From the NCBI GenBank assembly GCA_035527455.1, contig DATLAN010000131.1, forward strand, positions 1-5,362: a stretch of DNA of 5,362 nt, in the 5' to 3' direction. The stretch comes from DATLAN01 sp035527455. Lineage in GTDB: Bacteria > Planctomycetota > Planctomycetia > Pirellulales > Thermoguttaceae. Each line of letters opens with the position of its first letter. Positions within the stretch are counted from its first letter, which is position 1. A program made the translations under genes and the position numbers. A model generated the notes under the pieces. It did not search any database, was not told the DNA's origin, and saw nothing but the letters and a program-made list of their open reading frames with translations. Positions 1 through 5,362 of this stretch are shown piece after piece.

Positions 1-318
1 TTTGCCGAGGCAAAAGAGAACTTCGGGCTGAAGTTCACCGGGTATGTCCATGTCCCGAAGGATGGCGAATACACCTTCTTCACCAACTCAGACGATGGCA
101 CCAGACTGTTCATCGGCAATATCGAGGTCGTGAACAACGACGGCATGCATGCCCCCAAGGAGGAGTCGGGCAGCATCCACCTCAAGGCTGGGAAGCACCC
201 CATTCGCGTTTACTTCATGCAAGGCGGAGGCGGCAGCGCGCTGTCGGTGAGCTACGAAGGGCCGGGCATTGCCAAGTCCCAGATCCCTTCCCAGGCGCTC
301 TTTCGAGATGCGGACTGA
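1..318 (+). CDS. C-terminal part of a protein ending in a PA14 domain (5' end outside window)
   Basis: The reading frame is open from base 1 and stops at the TGA at 316-318, giving 105 visible residues. They match the later two thirds of a PA14 beta-barrel, a fold known mostly from carbohydrate-binding or adhesive modules in glycosidases, adhesins and PVC-group secreted proteins. Diagnostic pieces are the strand FTGYVHVPKDGEYTF (residues 12-26), the acidic SDDG turn with the following leucine (residues 30-36, equivalent to the calcium/ligand-binding turn), VVNNDGMH (43-50), a glycine-rich LKAGKHPIRVYF stretch, and a closing LSVSYEGPG strand. Only 10-15 residues follow the domain, so PA14 is C-terminal. 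The ATG at 130 is internal to the fold and is not the real start. What lies upstream (sulfatase, glycosidase, cytochrome c or other) cannot be told, so the role of the full protein is unknown. It points toward the next gene across a 191-bp gap, so it could share a transcript with it, but the gap is wide enough for a separate promoter. Confidence 0.88.
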   Translation, partial: FAEAKENFGLKFTGYVHVPKDGEYTFFTNSDDGTRLFIGNIEVVNNDGMHAPKEESGSIHLKAGKHPIRVYFMQGGGGSALSVSYEGPGIAKSQIPSQALFRDAD

Positions 319-365
319 GAAGATGGAGGGGCGGCAACGCGATTTCTATGGCCTGCGCGAAGAAA

Positions 366-398
366 CATTTTGCTCCCCGCAAGTGCGGCACCATTTTG
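366..398 (+). repeat. 7-bp direct repeat flanking a small hairpin downstream of the PA14 gene
   Basis: CATTTTG occurs at 366-372 and again at 392-398. Between them is a dyad, CCGCA (377-381) and TGCGG (384-388), that would fold in RNA as a 4-bp GC stem with an AAGU tetraloop. A run of only four T follows at 394-397, after a 5-base gap. This could be a weak terminator or processing site for the upstream gene, but stem and T-run are both below what a convincing intrinsic terminator shows. It may be chance. Confidence 0.3.
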
Positions 399-430
399 GT
401 GAAGTGAGAGATTCCCGTCAGGCTTGATGC

Positions 431-449
431 CCGGTTCGCGGCGAACTGG
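431..449. repeat. 19-bp near-perfect inverted repeat, possible operator or leader hairpin
   Basis: Arms CCGGTTCGC (431-439) and GCGAACTGG (441-449) are reverse complements at eight of nine positions around a single central G. The one mismatch is a G-T pair that would still be tolerated in RNA. The element begins 79 bp before the chosen start of the DNRLRE/FlgD gene, in the middle of the 191-bp non-coding gap. The size and dyad symmetry suit a binding site for a dimeric regulator. No T-run follows, so it is not an intrinsic terminator. The regulator is unknown and none is encoded in the window. Confidence 0.45.
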
Positions 450-462
450 CGGTCTGGCGGAA

Positions 463-490
463 ATGTTCGTGCAACATGCACTTACAACAT
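463..490 (+). repeat. Nested dyad and CAACATG direct repeats just upstream of the gene start
   Basis: An outer pair ATGTT (463-467)/AACAT (486-490) encloses an inner pair GTGC (469-472)/GCAC (478-481) with loop AACAT. The heptamer CAACATG also occurs twice, at 472-478 and 485-491. The loop AACAT can pair with ATGTT instead of the distal copy, so two alternative foldings exist on paper. The element ends six bases before the candidate Shine-Dalgarno GGGGA, so it could influence initiation if transcribed. Stems are short and not GC-rich, and the function is speculative. Confidence 0.25.
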
Positions 491-495
491 GACAT

Positions 496-500
496 GGGGA
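496..500 (+). promoter_or_regulatory. Candidate ribosome binding site favouring the start at 510
   Basis: GGGGA sits nine bases before the ATG at 510. The alternative in-frame ATG at 489 has no purine-rich sequence ahead of it and would put seven extra residues (MTWGKRI) before a normal signal peptide. The match to the anti-Shine-Dalgarno is partial. Confidence 0.5.
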
Positions 501-509
501 AAACGAATC

Positions 510-3500
510 ATGAAAACGCAACGCTTTGTTGAACACTCCTGCCTGGGGCTGCTGCTGCTACTCACGAGTGCCGGTATGACGCAGGCCATGGAGGAGGGCA
601 TCGCAGGTCAGAAACAGCTCGCCGCGCGCGAAGGAGAGGCGACCTGGATCGGCCAGGCCAATCCGCATGCGCGGCACGGGGCCGAGACGACGATAGCCGT
701 CGGGGCGAACGACGGGGCCTCACGCGGGTTGATCCGCTTTGACCTGACAACGCGCGTGGCCAGTTACGACAAGATCACGCAAGCCGTGCTCGAATTGACG
801 CTGGCCGATGTGAAGGGGACGTGGGAGAACCAGACCTTCGAACTCTATCAGGTCAACGACGGCCGTTGGGGCGCCGGAAGCGCCACCTGGGCCAGCGCCA
901 ACGATTCCGACATCATCATGCTGGGCAGCGGAGAGCCGATCCGCACCGCCTGGAATCAGCCGGGATGCGAGGGCTGGTCGCGCGGCGCGAAGGTGTCCGA
1001 GGCGAAGATCAGTTCCACGGACAAGGGAAAGACGATTCGCTTTGCGATCACCGACGCCACGTTCCTCGCCGCGCTGCGCAAGCTGGCTCATCATCCCGAT
1101 CCCCAGGCCAATGGCGGTTTCCAGATCACCGCGCCGGGCTTGGCGGCCAAACCCGGAGAGGCCGCGTTGTTCGCCACGTGGAAGGCGGCGATCCCTCAGC
1201 GACCGGTCCTGAAACTGGACGTGGAAGGATACGCGCCGCCGCGGACCGTGCTCCGCCATGAACTGGAGAAGGCCGGGCAGGTATCGATTGTCATCCACGC
1301 CCCGGGAGGCAAGCTCGTGCGCGAGCTCCTGCACGGGGTCGAGCGGAACGCCGGCGAGAACGAAGAGGGCTGGGACGGCAAGGACGAGCAGGGCAACGTG
1401 CTGCCAGCGGGGGTGTACTCATGGAAGCTCCTGCGGACGCCCGGATTGCAGGCGGAGTATCTGTTGACGCTCGGCACGAACCCGAAGACGCCGTGGGAAG
1501 TCTGGCCCGGCAACCACAATCCGGTGACCACTGTGGCCTCGGACGAGAGCGGCCTGTACTTCGCCTCCGGAAGTAACGAAGGGCCTCCCATGATGGTGAA
1601 GCAGTCCCATGACGAGAAGCTCCTGTGGACCGCGGCTCACTTCACCGCGTTCGGCGGTGCGCAGAGTCTGTGCGCCGATGGCGGGAAGGTCTTTATGTTC
1701 GAAACCGGAAGCAAGCGGCCGAACCGCCTGGATGCGGCGACCGGCAAGCGTGAGTCGACCCTCGACTCCATCCCGGCAGGGAACAATCCAACGACGTACA
1801 TGGACATGGCAGCCCGGAAGGGGCGCTTGCTGGTGAGCTACTATGACCAGAACACGATCCGCTGGTTCGACTTTGACGCTAAGTCGCTGGGCGAGTGCAC
1901 GATTGCGGAGCCCACGGGTGTGGCTTTGCTCGAGAACGGCGACGCGTTGGTCATCTCGCAAGGGGCGGTGTTCCGCGTGGCGCTGGGCGGCAACAAGCCC
2001 GAGCCGCTGATCGATGCCAAGCTGATGACGGCACCGTGGCGTCTGGACGTGGCGGCCAATGGCGATATACTGGTGGCCGAGTCGGACGGAATGTTGCACT
2101 GGGCCCAACGCGAGCTTAAGCAGCCGGAATCCACGTTTCCACCCGACCAGGGCCGGCAGGTAAAACGGTTTGGTTCCGATGGCAAACTCAAGGCCGCCTA
2201 TGGCCGTCCCGGGGGGCGGGCTTCGTACGGCCCTTACAAACCCGAAGACGGCTTCGGCTTCCTGATGGACATCGCCGCGCGGGACGGCGGTTTCCTGGTC
2301 GTGGATCTCCAGAACCCAAACCGTACCGTGGCCTACGACGCCAAGGGCACGATCGCGAGGGAATGGTACGGCGGACAGACCTATGCGCCGACGGCAATTG
2401 CCGATCCGGAGGATCCCTCCATGATCTACATGGTCTATGGCTGGGGCGGCATAACCCGGTACAAGGTCGACTACGGGAACCGGACCTGGAAGGTCGATGC
2501 CGTGTTTGATACCGACGCGCCGATGTGGAGCCCCTTCGTGGCCAACCACCACCTCTTCCTGCGGCGTCGGGAAGGCAAGCTGCTTCTGATGAGCAGTACC
2601 ACGCCGGCGGTGTTCGAACTCGACGAAAAGAACGGCACACTCACGCCGATGAGCGTGCTCAGCTTCCCGGTGGGTGGCGGACCGCAGCCGCCGCCGGAAA
2701 CGATTCAGGAGCAGATGAAACCCGACGGCACACATTACGTCTACTGCTGGGTCGATACGAACGGCAACGGCCGGCCGGAAGACGACGAGTTCACCTTCCC
2801 CGGTGGTAATTTCTGCGCCGGCGGCATGTATGTCGACAACGACCTCAACTGGTATCTGGCGCTGTCGCAAAACCTTCGCCAATGGAGCAAACTGAACGTC
2901 GGCTATGTCCGGCTGGCGCCCCAGGGATTCACGAAGCACGGCGCGCCGATCTACGATAACACCAAGCAGGAGCGACTGGGCGAGCCGCCCATGGACGAGT
3001 ACGGCTTCGGCCAGTACGGCGATGTCGCCATCTGGCGGGACGCCGACGGCAGCGTTTACTGCATCTACAATACGAACGACGAAAAGAAATTCGGCCAGGG
3101 TTTCTGGTCGCCCCGCACCGGCGGGAACCGCGTGGCCCGTTGGAATGCGGCCGGCAAGCTGCAGTGGGTCGTGGGGCGACACAGCGCCACGGGCGGCGCC
3201 GCGCCAGGCGAGGGCCGCTACTTCTGGCGCATCATGGGAACAACCCATGACTGCATCGTGGTCGGCGACATGGAAAACAGCCTGCAACATGTCTGGGATC
3301 GCGACGGGCTCTGGGTCGGCAGGCTGCTGGAATCGCCGTTGTTCAGCAAAGGGGTGCCGCCCGAGGCCTACGGGCTGTGCGGCGAGCAGTTCGGCGGTTC
3401 GCTCTACACCAATCCCAGGACCGGAGAAGTACTCTTCTTTGGCGCCGGCCAGAACAACGTCCCGGTCTTCCGTATCACGGGCTGGGACGGCTGGACCCGA

Positions 3501-3530
3501 CAGACCGGAACCGTGGCGCTCAAACCGTGA
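510..3530 (+). CDS. Exported DNRLRE / FlgD Ig-like / beta-propeller protein
   Basis: A complete gene of 1006 residues ending at TGA 3528-3530. I start it at 510, not 489, because of the GGGGA ribosome site and because residue 1 then opens a clean Sec signal peptide: basic MKTQR, hydrophobic LGLLLLLTSAG, likely cleavage after TQA (residue 26). There is no lipobox. Residues about 37-240 look like a DNRLRE-type beta-sandwich, a carbohydrate-binding-like module of secreted proteins; key stretches are TTIAVGANDG and SRGLIRFDL (60-79). Residues about 250-320 are a FlgD Ig-like domain: VSIVIHAPGGKLVREL, WDGKDEQGN (288-296), PAGVYSW (299-305). From about 335 to the end are repeated beta-rich units of NHL/propeller type, for example VKRFGSDGKL near 551-560, FLMDIAARDGGFLVVD near 583-598 and ARWNAAGKLQWVVG near 876-889. 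DTNGNGRPEDDE (749-760) is an EF-hand-like calcium loop. No catalytic domain is recognisable. The likely role is a secreted or surface ligand-binding or scaffold protein; the ligand is unknown. It is probably co-transcribed with the next gene 44 bp downstream. Confidence 0.9.
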   Translation: MKTQRFVEHSCLGLLLLLTSAGMTQAMEEGIAGQKQLAAREGEATWIGQANPHARHGAETTIAVGANDGASRGLIRFDLTTRVASYDKITQAVLELTLADVKGTWENQTFELYQVNDGRWGAGSATWASANDSDIIMLGSGEPIRTAWNQPGCEGWSRGAKVSEAKISSTDKGKTIRFAITDATFLAALRKLAHHPDPQANGGFQITAPGLAAKPGEAALFATWKAAIPQRPVLKLDVEGYAPPRTVLRHELEKAGQVSIVIHAPGGKLVRELLHGVERNAGENEEGWDGKDEQGNVLPAGVYSWKLLRTPGLQAEYLLTLGTNPKTPWEVWPGNHNPVTTVASDESGLYFASGSNEGPPMMVKQSHDEKLLWTAAHFTAFGGAQSLCADGGKVFMFETGSKRPNRLDAATGKRESTLDSIPAGNNPTTYMDMAARKGRLLVSYYDQNTIRWFDFDAKSLGECTIAEPTGVALLENGDALVISQGAVFRVALGGNKPEPLIDAKLMTAPWRLDVAANGDILVAESDGMLHWAQRELKQPESTFPPDQGRQVKRFGSDGKLKAAYGRPGGRASYGPYKPEDGFGFLMDIAARDGGFLVVDLQNPNRTVAYDAKGTIAREWYGGQTYAPTAIADPEDPSMIYMVYGWGGITRYKVDYGNRTWKVDAVFDTDAPMWSPFVANHHLFLRRREGKLLLMSSTTPAVFELDEKNGTLTPMSVLSFPVGGGPQPPPETIQEQMKPDGTHYVYCWVDTNGNGRPEDDEFTFPGGNFCAGGMYVDNDLNWYLALSQNLRQWSKLNVGYVRLAPQGFTKHGAPIYDNTKQERLGEPPMDEYGFGQYGDVAIWRDADGSVYCIYNTNDEKKFGQGFWSPRTGGNRVARWNAAGKLQWVVGRHSATGGAAPGEGRYFWRIMGTTHDCIVVGDMENSLQHVWDRDGLWVGRLLESPLFSKGVPPEAYGLCGEQFGGSLYTNPRTGEVLFFGAGQNNVPVFRITGWDGWTRQTGTVALKP

Positions 3531-3562
3531 AGAAGTCTCAGCCCCCTACAGGAAAAGGAATT

Positions 3563-3567
3563 GGAGA
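3563..3567 (+). promoter_or_regulatory. Ribosome binding site of the TolB-like/PKD gene
   Basis: GGAGA lies seven bases before the ATG at 3575, a good Shine-Dalgarno core at near-ideal spacing. It fixes the start, which also opens a signal peptide. The 44-bp gap (3531-3574) has no dyad followed by a T-run, which supports read-through from the preceding gene. Confidence 0.7.
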
Positions 3568-3574
3568 AGAAAAC

Positions 3575-5362
3575 ATGCGGACAGTGAACCGTAACTCCAC
3601 CATGCTGGCGCTCGTCGCGCTGCTGGCGGCCCTGTGTTGGGACGCCCCAGCCGCTGCTGCTGACCTTGCCACGCAGATCCGCCAGCTCACCGGCGCCGAG
3701 ACGCGGATCGTCTGGCTCCGGCACAAGCAATGGGAGACTTACAAGGGCAGTCTCGACGGCGGCCCCGGCTATTCGATCATGGCGTTCGACACCGGCGGGA
3801 AAGGCGAGCGCGAATTGGTGCCCGAGGGCGAGATCTACAATCCGCTCATTTCCCCGAGCGGCCGCCGCGTGATCTACAGCGCGACGACGGACGGGAAGCT
3901 CCATATCCATTGCGTGGACTGGGACGGCGCGAACAGCCGCATCCTGACCGATGGCTTTGCGCAGTGGACATGGCGCGACCCGGCGACAGGCATCGAATGG
4001 GTGTATGCGAGCAATGCGGGCGGCAACGACGCCTCTTTCGTCGATCGCTTCCAGCTCGACAAGCCCGAAAGCAGGGAGAGGATGTACACGGGCCGCCTGG
4101 CGAACCGCTTTTCCCTTTCAGCCGACGGCACCCGCGCAGTGGGTGAGTTTCCCTGGCCCGCTGCCGGCATGCTCTACTTCCGCACAGGCCAAGTGAACCG
4201 CAAGGACTATCGCAACGGCTGCAACACGTACATCTCCCCCGACAATTCGTATATGGTGACGGGAATGGCCGGCTCGCACGAACAAGTGACGCTCTACAAG
4301 GCGGACGGCAGCAGCCGTGACTTCAGCGTGGTGCCCCCTGGCCTCAAGCCTCTCAAGGATGGCGGCAGGGGCGTCATGTGGAACCCCAAGTGGGCATCCG
4401 ATGCCCGCCACATGGTGGTTGCAGGTCCATTCAATAACCTGGGCCCCAACCGCGCCGACATCTGGCTGGGCCAGTTCGCCGACGATTTCAACTCGATCGC
4501 GAAATGGGTGCAGGTGACCGACAACGACTATATGGATGTCTATGCCTATGTCTGGGTCGATCCGGGGCTGGGCCAGTATGCGGGCGAGGCGCCGTACACG
4601 CCGGCGGTGCCGTCGTTCGTTACCGGCCCGGGCAACTGGCAGTGGACCTTTGGCGACGGTTCCAAGGGAACGGAAGGCAAGCACACTTACAGCGAGGCCG
4701 GCACCTACGCGATCACGGCCACGCAAGGCGACCGCACGCTCAAGGGAACGGTCCGCGTGGCCGAGCGGGCGGCGCCGAAGCTGCTCTCCGCGGTGGCGTT
4801 CGATGACCGGCGCGTGCTCCTTACATGCAGTGAACCGATCCAGGTGGCCGCGGCCAAGGTGACGCTGCAAAGCGGCACGGCCGCCACGAAGCTCTCCCTC
4901 GACAGCGAAGGCTGCGGGATCATCGCCGAGTTTGCCAATTCTCTGGGAGCGAAGGAAAACCTGACGGTGACGGGCGTGACTGATTGTGCCCAGGTGCCCA
5001 ACGAGATGGCGGCGGCGAAGGCGCAGGTCGTCCGGCCCGACTGGCCAAGCAATCGTACCGGCGTGCCCTATCTGTGGAAGAACGCGCGGACGCGCAACAT
5101 GATCTTCGACGAGCGCCTCGGGCTTCCGATCACCACCGCGCTCAGTGGGTGGGTTGCTCATCACCCCACGATGCCGGCGCGATTCAATCGCTTCGGAGCC
5201 GTCTTGGCTACGGGCGACATAGCGTTCGAACTCAACCCCGGATCCGGTGAACGTATCAGTGAAGCCATCTTCAGAGGCAAAACCAGTCCCGACCTTCTGA
5301 AGACGCAGCAGTTCAGCATCGAGATCGTCATAACCTCCGCCGATCTCGAGCAGACCAGGGGC
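3575..5362 (+). CDS. Exported TolB-like propeller / PKD / Ig-like / LamG-like protein (3' end outside window)
   Basis: The frame is open from ATG 3575 to the window end: 596 codons with no stop, so the protein is C-terminally incomplete here. Residues 1-29 form a Sec signal peptide (MRTVNR, a hydrophobic LALVALLAAL core, cleavage near PAAAA-D30). Residues about 40-340 resemble a TolB/PD40 propeller: the hallmark SPSGRRVIYS (93-102) followed by a strand ending in DWDGANSRILTDG, then further blades such as YISPDNSYMVTG and WNPKWASDARHMVVAGP. Residues about 345-396 are a PKD domain with the signature WTFGDGS (357-363) and HTYSEAGTY (370-378). Residues about 400-486 look like a bacterial Ig-like (SbsA-type) domain, with LLTCSEPI (415-422) and LTVTGVTD. 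The last segment, about 537-596, including FSIEIVITSADLEQTRG (580-596), resembles the first strands of a LamG/concanavalin-like jelly roll. No enzyme motif is seen. A secreted, probably glycan- or protein-binding role is inferred from the modules. Assignment of PKD is firm; Ig-like and LamG-like are moderate. Confidence 0.88.
   Translation, partial: MRTVNRNSTMLALVALLAALCWDAPAAAADLATQIRQLTGAETRIVWLRHKQWETYKGSLDGGPGYSIMAFDTGGKGERELVPEGEIYNPLISPSGRRVIYSATTDGKLHIHCVDWDGANSRILTDGFAQWTWRDPATGIEWVYASNAGGNDASFVDRFQLDKPESRERMYTGRLANRFSLSADGTRAVGEFPWPAAGMLYFRTGQVNRKDYRNGCNTYISPDNSYMVTGMAGSHEQVTLYKADGSSRDFSVVPPGLKPLKDGGRGVMWNPKWASDARHMVVAGPFNNLGPNRADIWLGQFADDFNSIAKWVQVTDNDYMDVYAYVWVDPGLGQYAGEAPYTPAVPSFVTGPGNWQWTFGDGSKGTEGKHTYSEAGTYAITATQGDRTLKGTVRVAERAAPKLLSAVAFDDRRVLLTCSEPIQVAAAKVTLQSGTAATKLSLDSEGCGIIAEFANSLGAKENLTVTGVTDCAQVPNEMAAAKAQVVRPDWPSNRTGVPYLWKNARTRNMIFDERLGLPITTALSGWVAHHPTMPARFNRFGAVLATGDIAFELNPGSGERISEAIFRGKTSPDLLKTQQFSIEIVITSADLEQTRG

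Noticed and set aside
483..488. TACAAC as a -10 promoter element
   Set aside because: Only four of six bases match the sigma-70 consensus, there is no matching -35 about 17 bp upstream, and it is too close to the ribosome site to be convincing.
489..491. ATG at 489 as start of the DNRLRE/FlgD gene
   Set aside because: No Shine-Dalgarno precedes it, and it adds MTWGKRI ahead of an already complete signal peptide. ATG 510 has GGGGA at suitable spacing.
1419..3290. Minus-strand open frame of 623 codons inside the propeller gene
   Set aside because: It lies wholly antisense to a gene with clear signal peptide and domains. Its translation is rich in Arg, His, Val and Ala without recognisable motifs, as expected for the complement of a GC-rich coding strand.
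2905..3594. Plus-strand open frame of 229 codons crossing the end of the propeller gene
   Set aside because: It runs in another frame through the conserved C-terminal propeller region, its product is Ser/Thr/Arg/Ala-rich low-complexity, and it has no ribosome site or motif.
3604..3639. Possible lipoprotein cysteine in the signal peptides (C21 of the third gene, C11 of the second)
   Set aside because: The residues before each cysteine (ALC and HSC within or before the hydrophobic core) do not fit a lipobox, and ordinary cleavage sites TQA and AAA follow the cores.
4118..5164. Minus-strand open frame of 348 codons opposite the third gene
   Set aside because: It overlaps the PKD and Ig-like coding region antisense, has a His/Arg/Val/Gly-biased composition and no domain motif. 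The plus-strand frame is clearly the real one.

Overview
The window reads as a piece of a GC-rich bacterial chromosome or metagenome contig carrying three consecutive plus-strand genes for large exported proteins. The mix of modules (PA14, DNRLRE-type, non-flagellar FlgD Ig-like, beta-propeller, PKD, LamG-type jelly roll) is typical of the Planctomycetota/Verrucomicrobiota/Lentisphaerota/Kiritimatiellota group, whose genomes are rich in such secreted carbohydrate- and surface-associated proteins. This taxonomic placement is an inference from domain content and base composition. No marker gene is present.

Layout: bases 1-318 are the 3' end of a gene whose product ends in a PA14 domain. Bases 319-509 are a non-coding gap of 191 bp with several small dyads, the best being a 19-bp near-palindrome at 431-449. 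Bases 510-3530 are a complete gene for a 1006-residue exported protein: signal peptide, DNRLRE-type beta-sandwich, FlgD Ig-like domain, then a long beta-propeller region with an embedded EF-hand-like loop. After 44 bp, bases 3575-5362 hold the first 596 codons of another exported protein (signal peptide, TolB/PD40-like propeller, PKD, bacterial Ig-like domain, start of a LamG-like jelly roll), cut by the window end.

The second and third genes are close, co-directional, preceded by plausible ribosome binding sites and not separated by a terminator-like sequence, so they are probably co-transcribed. All recognisable parts are binding, propeller or scaffold folds. No catalytic domain, transporter, regulator, RNA gene, mobile element or CRISPR array is visible. 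The most economical reading is a locus for cell-surface or periplasmic glycan/ligand handling by paired propeller proteins. Substrate and biochemical role cannot be read from this window. The long minus-strand open frames are shadows of the GC-rich coding strand.
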